Origin: Cognatundibacterium curvum
Lineage (GTDB): Bacteria; Pseudomonadota; Gammaproteobacteria; Burkholderiales; Burkholderiaceae_D
Length of the DNA stretch: 64,000 nt
Reading direction: 5' to 3'
Assembly (NCBI RefSeq): GCF_014284235.1
Contig: NZ_JACOGD010000006.1
Location: 219,207 to 283,206 of the forward strand
The notes beneath the pieces are model-generated. The model searched no databases. It had not been told where the DNA came from and worked only from the letters and a program-made list of their open reading frames with translations. Shown piece after piece: positions 1 to 9,100 of this stretch (the stretch's first letter is position 1; the number at the start of each line of letters is the position of its first letter). Both the position numbers and the translations under genes were made by a program.

Positions 1-149
1 CAGGCACCACAATCGCCTTCCGCGCATCCTTCTTTTGTTCCTGTGCAATGCAGATCTTCGCGCAGGTGCTGTAACAGAGTGCGGGTTGGTGACACCTGCG
101 TCACTTCACGGACTTGTTGTTGAAACAGATAACGAATCGGCGCAGACAT
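1..149 (-). CDS. xdhA: Xanthine dehydrogenase small subunit, N-terminal part (runs off the left edge)
   Basis: Reading the minus strand from the ATG at 147-149 gives 49 codons without a stop, preceded by a GGAGA ribosome site. The peptide has the N-terminal 2Fe-2S ferredoxin fold of XdhA-type subunits, with the motif GTKEGCAEGDCGA at residues 37-49; Cys42 and Cys47 would be cluster ligands. In the family this subunit also carries FAD and passes electrons from the molybdenum subunit during hypoxanthine and xanthine oxidation to urate. Only the first tenth of the protein is present. It could instead be another small subunit of the xanthine oxidase family, but the start and the motif fit XdhA best. 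Confidence 0.85.
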   Translation of the reverse strand, partial: MSAPIRYLFQQQVREVTQVSPTRTLLQHLREDLHCTGTKEGCAEGDCGA

Positions 150-659
150 GCTGTCTCCATGGAAAATTGTTGTGAAAGTGCTGCTTAGTGTCAGACTTTT
201 TATATGAAGTACAGGTTAGCATTTTCATCAACCTGGATTCATATCAATTAGATGATGCGCGTTATCAGAAGCCAAATGCTTGCAGGTAATTTGCCATCTA
301 AGCTGTACCTAAAGCAAAGAAAATTCAGGCTTTTTGCAGATGGCAGCATATAAATCATTTGCACAAAAATAGTGCAATCGCCAGGCGAGTATGAAATCAG
401 ATTTTCTATTGTCAGTGCTGCATAAAAAGCGCTGATTTACTTTGATAAAACTCCAAAAAAGCGATTGCCACATGGCAAAATTAAAGTATATTTGTTACAT
501 ATTCCCTGAATAGTGTTTTTTTGTCGGAAGTTTGCAGTGGTCTAAGCCAGTGTGAACGAAAAAAATCAGTGGTTTTGCTTCCTGGTCCTGCTGTGCAGTA
601 TTTCAGTTTTCATGGCGGGATTTTGTTCTTGTTTTAACTTTTTCATACCAGTTACGTAC
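150..659. other. Intergenic region between divergent xdhA and a chemoreceptor gene
   Basis: This 510-base stretch is AT-rich and holds no convincing gene. It must contain the promoters of xdhA (leftward) and the chemoreceptor (rightward). An in-frame GTG at 552 would extend the chemoreceptor by 36 residues. That extension is Cys/Phe-rich and has no ribosome site, so I treat it as untranslated leader. Confidence 0.5.
423..448 (+). promoter_or_regulatory. Possible sigma-28 (FliA) promoter of the chemoreceptor gene
   Basis: TAAA at 423-426 is followed after 14 bases by TTTGATAA at 441-448, resembling the FliA pattern TAAA-N15-GCCGATAA. Chemoreceptor genes are often FliA-dependent. The match is partial and the spacing is one base short, so this is only a suggestion. 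Confidence 0.25.
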
Positions 660-2405
660 ATGAATTTTTCAAATATGACCGTTAGCAAGCGTCTGGGGTT
701 AGGTTTCGCTCTGGTATTAGCTTTCCTTATTGCCGTTACTATCGTCGGCATTACCCAGATGTCCAGAATTCAGGGCCGACTGGAAAAAATCGTCAATGTC
801 AGCAATGTAGAAACCCGTCTGGCCTTAGATATGCGTGCGATTGTGTATGATCGCATGGTGTCTTTGCGGAATCTGACGCTGTTAAACGATGCTGCAGATA
901 TGGAAAAAGATCTGTCAAAAATCGCTGAACAGACTAAGAAATACGCAGATGCCAATGACAAGCTGTTCAAGCTGATAGAAACCGAAGGCAGCTCTACCCC
1001 AGAGAAAAAAACACTGCTCGACAAATTAAAAGAAAAAGAAGCAGCGGCTGCTTCCTTACCTGCCAAGGCACAGGAATTAGGCCTGGCAAATAATCCTGAA
1101 GTTGCAACCATTACGCTGATCAAAAAAGTACGTCCGGTACAGCAAGCCTGGTTAGATTCCCTCGATGAATTGGTCACATTGGAAGATAAGATCAATAATG
1201 AAGTGGCAGATGAAGCCAAGTCCGCATTTAGTTCTGCAACGCGCTGGATGCTGTTATTGGGTGCACTTGCCACGGTAGGTGGTATTGCGGCTGCCATTTT
1301 CATCAGCCGCAGCCTGCTCAAACAACTTGGCGGTGAGCCTGATTATGCAGCGCAGATCGCTGGTCAGATTGCAGCCGGTGAACTGACAGCGCCGATAGAC
1401 ATCAGCCAGGGTGATGACGACAGCCTGGTGGTTGAAATGAAAAAAATGCGTGACAGTCTGGTGCATATCGTGGCTCAGGTACGTTCAGGTACAGATACTA
1501 TCGCCACAGCATCCAGCGAAATCGCAACCGGTAATCTGGATCTGTCTTCCCGTACTGAGCAGCAAGCCAGTTCGCTGGAAAAAACTACGTCTTCTATGCG
1601 TGAACTGACCTCGACAGTGAAACAGAATGCAGACAATGCTCGTGAGGCAAATCAGCTTGCAGCTTCTGCTTCGGAAGTTGCGCGTCAGGGTGGTGTCGTG
1701 GTGGCACAAGTGGTTGACACCATGGGCTCCATTAATGAGTCGTCCAAGAAAATCGTCGACATCATCAGTGTGATTGATGGTATTGCGTTCCAGACCAATA
1801 TTCTGGCCTTGAATGCAGCGGTAGAAGCGGCACGTGCGGGTGAACAGGGTCGTGGCTTTGCGGTAGTTGCTGCCGAGGTCCGTAACCTGGCACAACGCAG
1901 TGCGGCAGCGGCCAAGGAAATCAAAACCCTGATCGATACCTCGGTTGAGAAAGTTGAAGTCGGTACTAAACTGGTAGGACAAGCCGGTGTGACGATCGAT
2001 CAGGTGGTCAGCAGTGTTAAACATGTGACCGACATCATTGCCGAAATTACGGCGGCAAGTCAGGAACAAAGCGTGGGTATTGAGCAGGTCAATCATGCCA
2101 TCATCGAGATGGACGGCGTGACCCAGCAAAATGCTGCGTTGGTAGAACAAGCGGCGGCGGCGGCCCAGAGTCTGCAGGATCAGGCGGCAGAACTGGCGAA
2201 AGTGGTCAGTGTATTTAAACTGGATGCTAATGAAGGCTATTCGTCCTATCAGACAGCAGCGGCGCCGGTTCATACACCGCAAGCCCGTCGTGTAGAGCCA
2301 GTCAGCGTGAAACCTAAGGCAAAGCCAGCTACTGTGCGGTCGCTGCCGGCGGCGAAACCTGTATCTAAGAAAGCAGCTGCTGATGATGATTGGGAAGAGT
2401 TTTAA
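660..2405 (+). CDS. Methyl-accepting chemotaxis protein with 4-helix-bundle-type periplasmic domain
   Basis: This is a transmembrane chemoreceptor that would signal through CheA/CheW at the cell pole. From the ATG at 660 it is 581 residues. It has a membrane segment at about 12-31, a helical periplasmic domain of about 150 residues, a second membrane segment near 190-212, a HAMP region, and the signalling hairpin with the conserved stretch [20 protein letters not shown]. It ends in DDDWEEF, similar to the NWETF pentapeptide that tethers CheR and CheB in other receptors. ATG 660 was chosen because the preceding in-frame codons from GTG 552 look non-coding; ATG 675 is an alternative. The ligand cannot be told from sequence. 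Confidence 0.93.
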   Translation: MNFSNMTVSKRLGLGFALVLAFLIAVTIVGITQMSRIQGRLEKIVNVSNVETRLALDMRAIVYDRMVSLRNLTLLNDAADMEKDLSKIAEQTKKYADANDKLFKLIETEGSSTPEKKTLLDKLKEKEAAAASLPAKAQELGLANNPEVATITLIKKVRPVQQAWLDSLDELVTLEDKINNEVADEAKSAFSSATRWMLLLGALATVGGIAAAIFISRSLLKQLGGEPDYAAQIAGQIAAGELTAPIDISQGDDDSLVVEMKKMRDSLVHIVAQVRSGTDTIATASSEIATGNLDLSSRTEQQASSLEKTTSSMRELTSTVKQNADNAREANQLAASASEVARQGGVVVAQVVDTMGSINESSKKIVDIISVIDGIAFQTNILALNAAVEAARAGEQGRGFAVVAAEVRNLAQRSAAAAKEIKTLIDTSVEKVEVGTKLVGQAGVTIDQVVSSVKHVTDIIAEITAASQEQSVGIEQVNHAIIEMDGVTQQNAALVEQAAAAAQSLQDQAAELAKVVSVFKLDANEGYSSYQTAAAPVHTPQARRVEPVSVKPKAKPATVRSLPAAKPVSKKAAADDDWEEF

Positions 2406-2472
2406 CTGAGTTAGCGCCCGCTGGCGCTGTTGGCGGGACAGTCACAACAATTCCTGTTTATTTTTACCAGAA

Positions 2473-2835
2473 ATGAAAAGAAACGATATGATGAAATCTC
2501 TGCGCTCCTCCCTCTTTCCTGCCATGTTGCTGGTGGCAGCATCCCATGCGATGGCTGCAGACACTGCACCTGTGATGGACAGCAAATCCTGCGAGCCACC
2601 AAAATATCCTAAGGCTGCTCTGATCAACGAGGAAACCGGCACGGTTACCATGGGTTTTCTGGTTGGTACAGATGGTAAAGTGGTCGATTCCAAAGTCGAA
2701 AAATCCAGCGGCTCTAAGAGCCTGGATAAAGCAGCGCTGACGGCATTGGCTCAGTGCAAATTCAAACCTGGTACTAAGGATGGTAAAGCGGATCAGGCCT
2801 GGGCTAAGGTGGATTTCGTCTGGAAGCTGGAATAA
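2473..2835 (+). CDS. Periplasmic TonB C-terminal-domain protein
   Basis: A 120-residue protein with an N-terminal signal peptide ending near Ala-Met-Ala-Ala (about residue 29). It is followed by a single TonB-type C-terminal domain of about 85 residues: YPKAAL, then GTVTMGFLVGTDGKV, then a Leu-Asp-Lys-Ala-Ala helix. Unlike true TonB it has no Pro-rich spanning region and no retained membrane anchor, so it is probably a free periplasmic protein rather than an energy transducer. Two Cys residues flank the domain and may form a disulfide. The start could also be ATG 2488 or 2491, which give a more usual signal peptide. It ends just before a bidirectional terminator. Confidence 0.8.
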   Translation: MKRNDMMKSLRSSLFPAMLLVAASHAMAADTAPVMDSKSCEPPKYPKAALINEETGTVTMGFLVGTDGKVVDSKVEKSSGSKSLDKAALTALAQCKFKPGTKDGKADQAWAKVDFVWKLE

Positions 2836-2853
2836 GTGATTAAGTAGTTCAAT

Positions 2854-2882
2854 AAAAAAGAGCGCCTCGGCGCTCTTTTTTA
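2854..2882. terminator. Bidirectional intrinsic terminator between convergent genes
   Basis: The stem GAGCGCC/GGCGCTC (2860-2875) has an A-run before it and a T-run after it. It can therefore end both the TonB-like gene and the leftward M3 peptidase gene. Confidence 0.85.
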
Positions 2883-2914
2883 TTGACGGGGCAAACTTCT
2901 GCCCCGGTTATGTC

Positions 2915-5068
2915 TTATTTCAAACCACGGCGTAACAGCAGCGGTTCTATCTTGGGATCACGTCCGCGGAACTGACGGAAAGACTCCATAGGATCAATAC
3001 TGCCACCGCGTGACAGCAATTGCTGACGGAACCAGTCGCCGTTTTTACGGTTCAGACCACCCTGTTCGTGGAACCATTCCACCGTGTCCGCATCCAGCAC
3101 TTCACTCCACAGATAGGCGTAGTAGCCAGCCGAATAGCCACCACCGAAAATATGCGAGAAATACGTGGTGCGGTAACGCGGTGGTACCGGTGCAAAATCG
3201 ACACCCATGTCTTTTAAGGCAGCCTGCTCAAACGCGATTGCATCAGCAGGGATTTGCGCCGGCGTCAGCTGATGCCAGCGTTGATCCAGTAAAGAAGCGG
3301 CGATGTACTCCGTTGTGGTGTAACCCTGATTGAATTTTTTACTGGCCGCGACTTTGTCCAGCAAAGTCTGAGGAATCGGCGCGCCAGTCTGGTAGTGTTT
3401 TGCATAATTTTTCAGCACTTCAGGCCAGGTCGCCCACATTTCATTGACCTGGGATGGATATTCCACAAAGTCGCGCGGCACATTGGTACCGGAGAAGCGT
3501 GGATACTTTACGTTAGAGAACAAGCCATGCAGCGCGTGGCCGAATTCATGGAAGGCGGTCTTAACTTCATCCACAGTCAGCAGTGTTGGTTCGCCCGCTG
3601 GCGGCTGAGGAATATTCAGATGATTTGCGATCACTGGCTTCTTGCCGAACAAATGCGATTGTTCGACATAGGAATTCATCCAGGCACCGCCGCGTTTACT
3701 GTCACGCGCATACATATCGGCAAGGAACAGCGCCATCGGCTTACCATCGGCATCAAAAATTTCATAAACGCGTACGCTAGGATGGTAGACCGGTAAGTCT
3801 TTGCGTTCTTTGAAAGTAATGCCATACAGCTTGGTCGCCGCAAAGAATACGCCTTTTTCCAATACCTGATTCAGCTCAAAATAAGGACGTAACTGACCGT
3901 CATCAAATGCGTATTTTTCTTTACGCAATTGTTCGGTGTAATAGGCCCAGTCCCAGGCTGCGAGTTGAAAGCCACCTTGCTTGGCATCGATCAGCTTCTG
4001 TAATTCTGCGGCTTCTGCCTTGGCATTCGCCACAGCTGCCGGTGCCAGGCCGCTCAGCATCTTGTTGACTGCTGTGCTGGTCTTGGCGGTTTCGTCTTCC
4101 AGTCCATAATCAGCATAGTGCGTATAGCCCAGCAATTGCGCGCGTTCTGCACGCAGACGTGCCAGTTCGATGGCGATCTTGCGATTGTCACTCTCACCGC
4201 CATGGCTGCCGCGATTGACTGAGGCTTCATGCAGGCGTTGACGGATTTCGCGTTTTTCCAGGCTGGCAATTGCTGGTTGTCCAGTGGTGTTCATCAAAGG
4301 AATCAGGAATTTACCATCCATGCCCTTGGCTTTGGCGGCGGCAGCAGCGATCTGGATTTCCGCATCCGATAAACCGGCCAGATCTTCTTTATGTTCCAGT
4401 ACCAGCGCCGAGGAATTGGTTTCCTTTAAGACGTTCTGGCTGAATTGATTACCCAGCGTCGCCAGTTGTGCATTCAGGGCTTTCAGCTTTTCTTTTTGAG
4501 TTGCATCCAGTTTCGCGCCGGCACGTACAAAATCGGTGTAGTAACGGTCCAGCAAGCGTGAGGATTCGGCATCGAGTTTCAATTGATCACGTACTTTAAC
4601 GATTTGCTCGATACGTGCAAACAGCTTGTCATTCAGCGAAATCAAATCCTGATGCGCAGATAATTTCGGCGCCATCTCGCTGGATAAGGCTTCCAGCACC
4701 GGATTGGTATGGGTTGCGGTCAGATTGAAGAAGATCGTGCTGACGCGGTTCAGGGTTTGGCCTGAGCGCTCCAGTGCCACGATGGTGTTTTCAAAGCTGG
4801 GTTTGGCGCGGTTGTTCGCAATCGCCGCGATTTCTTTTTCGTGTGCACGGATAGCGCTGGCAAAGGCCGGTGCAAAGTGTTCATTGCGGATTTTATTAAA
4901 TGCCGGTAATTCATATGCCAGGGTACTGGCGGCTAACAAAGGATTGTACGCGGCACGGGCTATCGATGCTGGTTTGTTGCTGGCGGTCTGGGTAGGCGCT
5001 GTTTCATCTGCATAGCTGGTCTGGATAGTCAGCGCAGAGCACAACAGCATGAGCAGGGTTTTGTTCAT
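2915..5068 (-). CDS. dcp: Peptidyl-dipeptidase Dcp-like M3 metallopeptidase, exported
   Basis: A 717-residue M3-family zinc peptidase that would remove dipeptides from the C-terminus of oligopeptides. The zinc motif HEFGHALH begins at His507, with His507, Glu508 and His511 as expected. The N-terminal part (from LPAFNKIRNEHFAPAF through the ENTIVALERSGQ stretch) follows Dcp more than oligopeptidase A. A signal peptide of about 20 residues places it in the periplasm. The usual length is about 680 residues, so it is full length. It converges with the TonB-like gene across a shared terminator. No clear ribosome site precedes the ATG at 5066-5068. Confidence 0.92.
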   Translation of the reverse strand: MNKTLLMLLCSALTIQTSYADETAPTQTASNKPASIARAAYNPLLAASTLAYELPAFNKIRNEHFAPAFASAIRAHEKEIAAIANNRAKPSFENTIVALERSGQTLNRVSTIFFNLTATHTNPVLEALSSEMAPKLSAHQDLISLNDKLFARIEQIVKVRDQLKLDAESSRLLDRYYTDFVRAGAKLDATQKEKLKALNAQLATLGNQFSQNVLKETNSSALVLEHKEDLAGLSDAEIQIAAAAAKAKGMDGKFLIPLMNTTGQPAIASLEKREIRQRLHEASVNRGSHGGESDNRKIAIELARLRAERAQLLGYTHYADYGLEDETAKTSTAVNKMLSGLAPAAVANAKAEAAELQKLIDAKQGGFQLAAWDWAYYTEQLRKEKYAFDDGQLRPYFELNQVLEKGVFFAATKLYGITFKERKDLPVYHPSVRVYEIFDADGKPMALFLADMYARDSKRGGAWMNSYVEQSHLFGKKPVIANHLNIPQPPAGEPTLLTVDEVKTAFHEFGHALHGLFSNVKYPRFSGTNVPRDFVEYPSQVNEMWATWPEVLKNYAKHYQTGAPIPQTLLDKVAASKKFNQGYTTTEYIAASLLDQRWHQLTPAQIPADAIAFEQAALKDMGVDFAPVPPRYRTTYFSHIFGGGYSAGYYAYLWSEVLDADTVEWFHEQGGLNRKNGDWFRQQLLSRGGSIDPMESFRQFRGRDPKIEPLLLRRGLK

Positions 5069-5258
5069 GACTGGATATGAGGAAAAAAGAATAAGGGATC
5101 AGAGCATAGCATCAGACCGCAGCTACGGAAAAAAATTCCGCGTTGGTGGATACTGGCTGTGATGTTTGCGCGGTCAGCGCGGGAAACCGGAAGAGGTAGT
5201 TCAGATCAAACCTGCTGCCACGTCTACGGGCAGCGGTGAACGGTGACGCAGTGTGTGC

Positions 5259-5507
5259 TTAGCGGCCCCAGCGCCAGCGCGGTGGCTCACCTTTCAGCCA
5301 GCAAACCGCGATCAGTACCAGGCTGGCTGCGGCGATGCCAAGCAGCGATACCAGCTGGCCATAGACCGGTTGCACCAGAATGGTATTGAGCAGTATTGCA
5401 AGCAGGTAGAACGCCAGTACCGCCCAGCCGTGCCAGCTGTTGGGGATGCTCCAGCCCCAGCCGTAGGTCTTCGCCGGAAACCAGTAGTTGTTATCTTTTG
5501 TTTTCAT
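5259..5507 (-). CDS. Small two-helix membrane protein, unknown function
   Basis: An 82-residue protein with an aromatic-rich N-terminus (WFPAKTYGWGW, then IPNSWHGW) followed by two predicted membrane helices at about 28-45 and 52-70 and a basic C-terminus. Homologues with the same Tyr-Gly-Trp-Gly-Trp start occur as hypothetical proteins in proteobacteria, as I recall, without an assigned role. It lies alone on the minus strand between the MFS cluster and the peptidase. The composition and clean start argue that it is a real gene. I do not assign a function. Confidence 0.65.
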   Translation of the reverse strand: MKTKDNNYWFPAKTYGWGWSIPNSWHGWAVLAFYLLAILLNTILVQPVYGQLVSLLGIAAASLVLIAVCWLKGEPPRWRWGR

Positions 5508-5550
5508 CGCCTCAGCTGTAAAGCTTATTTAAAGTGAATAGGATAGCAAT

Positions 5551-5682
5551 TCAGCATAGCACAAAGCGGTTCGCCAGCTCGAAAACAAAGGAGGTTTGCC
5601 AGTAGCCGAGCAGACATAGTCCCAGCACCAGTGCTAGCAGCAGGAGCAACAGCAGACGGCGAATTTTGGACCATTCAGGCAT
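5551..5682 (-). CDS. Possible 43-residue single-helix membrane protein coupled to the MFS gene
   Basis: The ATG at 5680-5682 lies just inside the end of the MFS gene, in the arrangement ATGCCTGA, so its translation would be coupled to that gene. The product starts MPEWSKIRR and continues with a Leu-rich membrane helix of about 20 residues. It could be a small accessory subunit of the transporter or chance coding. Nothing beyond the overlap and the hydrophobic pattern supports it. Confidence 0.4.
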   Translation of the reverse strand: MPEWSKIRRLLLLLLLALVLGLCLLGYWQTSFVFELANRFVLC

Positions 5683-6889
5683 GGGCCAGACTTTCGCGTT
5701 TGAGTGCAGCTTCATTGATAGGCAGGTTGACCAGCGCAGCAAAGATGCCCAGCATCAGCGCGATCCCCCAGACGATGTTGTAATTGCCGTTCAGTGTGTA
5801 CAGATAGCCACCCAGCCAGACCCCCAGGAAGCTGCCGACCTGATGCGAAAAAAAGACAAAGCCGGACAGCATAGACAAATATTTGACGCCGAAAATACTG
5901 GCGACTACGCCATTCGTCAGCGGCACGGTGGACAGCCACAAGAAACCCATGGCGGCGGCAAAGATATACACAGAATAGGTCGACAGCGGCGCCAGTAAAA
6001 ACAAGGCAATCACGATGCTGCGGCTCAGATAAATCGAGGACAGCAAATAGCGCTTAGGAAATAAGCCACCCAGTTTGCCCGCATAGTAAGAGCCGAAAAT
6101 ATTAAATAAGCCGATTAATGCCAGTGCCGATACCGCTACATTCGGGTCCATGATGCCACGGTCCTTCAGATAGGCCGGCATATGCACACCGATAAAGACG
6201 ACTTGAAAACCGCACACAAAATAGCCCGCCACCAACAACTGGAAAGGGCGGTAATACAGCGCTTCGCGTATCGCTTGCCGTATGCTTTGTTGCGGCCCTT
6301 CACTGGCTACTGGCGCCGGATCGCGTAAACGCCAGGCCATAGGAATCATCAGCAACAGCAATACAGCAGACAGGATAAAAAAGGCGCTTTGCCAGCTGGT
6401 GTGGTGGATCAGCTGCTGCTCGACCGGCATCATGGCGAACTGACCGAAGGAGCTGGCCGCGGAAGAGATGCCGAAGGCCCAGGAACGTTTTTCCAGCGGT
6501 GCGGTACGTCCTATGATGCCACTGACCGCACCGAATGCGGTACAGGCCAGCGCTAAGCCAAGCAAGACGCCGGAGCCTGCAATAAACAGCCAGGCCTGAT
6601 CTATGGTCGCCATCCAGAGTAGCCCGGCCGCATAACAGAGTGCGCCGAAAATCACGACCCGATGCGTGCCAAACTTGTCAATCGCGATGCCCGCCAGTGG
6701 CCCAAAAGCGCCCCACAGCAGGTTTTGTACCGCCAGTGCCATGGAATAGGTCTCGCGGGTCCAGCCATGCGCCTGCGAAATCGGTTGTAGCCAGAAACCA
6801 AAGCCATGGCGGATACCCATCGCCAGGGTCAGTACGACGCCGGAAGCGATGAGGATAGTTTTGAGATCGGGAGCCTGTTGCTGAGCCAT
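5675..6889 (-). CDS. MFS transporter (OFA/YbfB-like)
   Basis: A 404-residue major facilitator with twelve predicted membrane helices and no signal peptide. The N-terminus (MGIRHGFGFWLQPIS, then HGWTRE) is typical of the group that includes the oxalate/formate antiporter family and YbfB-like permeases, which move small organic anions. The cytoplasmic loop after helix two carries Gly-Ile-Ala-Ile-Asp-Lys-Phe-Gly, the MFS signature. The substrate is not decidable from sequence. The divergent orientation and short gap to the histidine kinase do not establish a functional link. Confidence 0.87.
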   Translation of the reverse strand: MAQQQAPDLKTILIASGVVLTLAMGIRHGFGFWLQPISQAHGWTRETYSMALAVQNLLWGAFGPLAGIAIDKFGTHRVVIFGALCYAAGLLWMATIDQAWLFIAGSGVLLGLALACTAFGAVSGIIGRTAPLEKRSWAFGISSAASSFGQFAMMPVEQQLIHHTSWQSAFFILSAVLLLLMIPMAWRLRDPAPVASEGPQQSIRQAIREALYYRPFQLLVAGYFVCGFQVVFIGVHMPAYLKDRGIMDPNVAVSALALIGLFNIFGSYYAGKLGGLFPKRYLLSSIYLSRSIVIALFLLAPLSTYSVYIFAAAMGFLWLSTVPLTNGVVASIFGVKYLSMLSGFVFFSHQVGSFLGVWLGGYLYTLNGNYNIVWGIALMLGIFAALVNLPINEAALKRESLAHA

Positions 6890-6963
6890 ACGCTGCTTTC
6901 TGAAAATGCGCTTAGAAAGTCCGGAGTCTAACGTAAAGTCAGGCTGGCGGTGGACTGGCAGCT

Positions 6964-8853
6964 TTACCGTGACGGAACCGGCGTCGGCGCCTGCAAGGGC
7001 AGACGCAGGCAGAAACGGGTCCCATGTCCAGGCGTACTGCTGACTTCTATGCTGCCGCCCATGATGGTGGTGACCAGATTGTGTACGATACTGAGTCCCA
7101 GCCCGCTGCCGCCTTGCCCAAGTTTGGTGGTGAAAAAAGGATCAAAGATGCGGCGCAGATCTGCGGCTGGAATACCCGCACCATCGTCGGTGAACAGCAG
7201 TTCAACCTGACTGAGACTGAGCATCCTGGCGCAGATAGTCATTTGCCCGGCGCTGCGACCGCTAAATCCATGCAACATCGCATTGTTGATCAGATTGGTC
7301 AATATCTGACCCAAAGGACCGGGATAGCTGTCCAGCACGATGTCTTTGGGTATTTCCAGCGTCAGATGATGGCCTTGTTTGAGTATCGAATTTTGCAGAG
7401 TACGGGCGACTTCCTGTGCGGTCTGCGCCAGATGGAATTGTCGTCTTTGCTGGCTGGTCTGATCGGCGCTGACTTGCTTAAAACTGGTGACCAGTTCACT
7501 CGCATTGTGCAGATTGCGCATCAATAATTCGCAGGCCTCGCTGAGTCCTTGCGTGAAATGCTGAAGATCTGAACGCTTCAGATGGCTGGACTCTAACTGC
7601 ACTTGAAAGCGCTGGGTTTCTTCCTGCAAGGTACTGGCCGTCAGCATGCTGTTGCCGATAGGCGTATTGAGTTCATGGGCGACCCCGGCCACCAGTGAAC
7701 CCAGTGCCGCCAGCTTATCCTGAGACACCAGGATTTTCTGGGCCTGGGCCAGTTGCTGGTAGGTGTCGGCATTGTCGATGGCAATCGCGGTATAGGCGCT
7801 CAGGGTTTTCGCCATATCCAGATGGATGGGTTGAAATGCATGGGTCTGGGTGCTCTGTATCGCAATGACGCCGCTGATCTTTCCTTTTAAAATCAGTGGC
7901 ACATAGATATGCGAGGCTGGCACGAATAAAGGTTGTCCCTCAGCGTAAGACTTTTTATCGGTCAGACGTTCCAGCCCGGCGGCGCCTATATAGGCTGGAT
8001 ACTCTTCAAAAATATTATTGATGAAAATTTCTTTACGTTCCCGTACGCAGTAAGACGCCAGCAAATCAGGATCATTCACATCACGGAAATAAGCGCGCAT
8101 AGCTTCGCCGCGCAGTATATTTCCTGGAAATTCGATGAGCTGTTTATCTGCATGATAAATGCCGATCGCAAATACCTCAGCGCCGATCAGGGAATGCAGA
8201 TGTTGGTAGACCACGCTCATAATGGTGTTGTGATCGAGGCTGGAGGTAATCTCACGTCCGATTTCACTGAGCTTTTGCACCAATTGCTGGGCCTGGCGCA
8301 GCTCTTCAGTTTGCAGTCGCAATTCATAAGTGCGGTGCATCACATGCTGATTCAATTCCCGCTGCAATTTTTGAAAATCATCTTCGACGATTTTTTGTTG
8401 CATCAGACCGCACAGTTGACTTGCCAGTTGCTGTTCAGCGCTATCCCAATCGCATCCTTCCGCACGCGCAAACAAGGCGGCACCTATGCGATTTCCATGC
8501 GCAGTCAGTGGCACCACCAGCAGCATGGGGGTGGCTAAGTCAGCGCAAATCGCGCTCCATTCCGAAGTAAGACGCGCGTTGTCCGCCTGGTCTAATTGCA
8601 GCGTGCCGTTTGCTAGTGACAGCAGATGAGTGAGTTCAGGAAAGTCAGCTGCTTCGATAACGGGGCATCGTTCTGCCTCAGCATGTTGTCGGGCGCGGCA
8701 TATAAAATGGCCACTCGCATTGTCTTGTATCCATGCTGCGCAATAGCCGGTGTCTAGCAAGTCAGTTGCCATCGCCAGCAATTGTTGCATGGCGCTGGAG
8801 AGTCCGGCTTCGCTTTGCATGATGCGGCCCAGACTTTGCATGAGACTGCTCAT
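6964..8853 (-). CDS. Soluble GAF-domain sensor histidine kinase
   Basis: The product is 629 residues from ATG 8853. It has two GAF-like sensory regions (about 20-165 and 195-370), a short coiled coil, a HisKA segment with phospho-acceptor His393 in VAGVAHELNTPIGN, and a HATPase domain with N, G1 and G2 boxes (NLINNAMLHG, DDGAGI, GQGGSGLGLS). No membrane helix is seen, so it should sense a cytoplasmic signal. No response regulator lies next to it, making it an orphan kinase. An upstream TTG at 8929-8931 would add 26 residues but lacks a ribosome site; an AGGATGAG stretch also favours the internal Met start. Confidence 0.85.
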   Translation of the reverse strand: MSSLMQSLGRIMQSEAGLSSAMQQLLAMATDLLDTGYCAAWIQDNASGHFICRARQHAEAERCPVIEAADFPELTHLLSLANGTLQLDQADNARLTSEWSAICADLATPMLLVVPLTAHGNRIGAALFARAEGCDWDSAEQQLASQLCGLMQQKIVEDDFQKLQRELNQHVMHRTYELRLQTEELRQAQQLVQKLSEIGREITSSLDHNTIMSVVYQHLHSLIGAEVFAIGIYHADKQLIEFPGNILRGEAMRAYFRDVNDPDLLASYCVRERKEIFINNIFEEYPAYIGAAGLERLTDKKSYAEGQPLFVPASHIYVPLILKGKISGVIAIQSTQTHAFQPIHLDMAKTLSAYTAIAIDNADTYQQLAQAQKILVSQDKLAALGSLVAGVAHELNTPIGNSMLTASTLQEETQRFQVQLESSHLKRSDLQHFTQGLSEACELLMRNLHNASELVTSFKQVSADQTSQQRRQFHLAQTAQEVARTLQNSILKQGHHLTLEIPKDIVLDSYPGPLGQILTNLINNAMLHGFSGRSAGQMTICARMLSLSQVELLFTDDGAGIPAADLRRIFDPFFTTKLGQGGSGLGLSIVHNLVTTIMGGSIEVSSTPGHGTRFCLRLPLQAPTPVPSR

Positions 8854-9100
8854 CCTGTTAACCCATTCGTATTTACTTGTCCGAAAATGGCGAGTACAAA
8901 GCCGCCATGGCGCGTATAAATGCAATATCAACGCTCAGCAGAAGTGACTGAAGAGGGCAAGCCTGATCCTGATTACTGAGCAGCTCTGGATACTCATCTT
9001 AGTGCAGAAAGCGCAAATTGTCGCATTCTAAGCAGAGATCTGTGCCTGCCCGTTGCTCGTGCTCTGCATACTGAGCTGTTAATTCACAGATAAGAAAACC

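Noticed and set aside
552..659. GTG start giving a 617-residue chemoreceptor
   Set aside because: The extra 36 residues would create a second hydrophobic segment before the normal first membrane helix and no ribosome site precedes the GTG.
1485..2282. Leftward 265-codon open frame inside the chemoreceptor gene
   Set aside because: Antisense to the conserved signalling hairpin; composition rich in Arg and His is typical of shadow frames.
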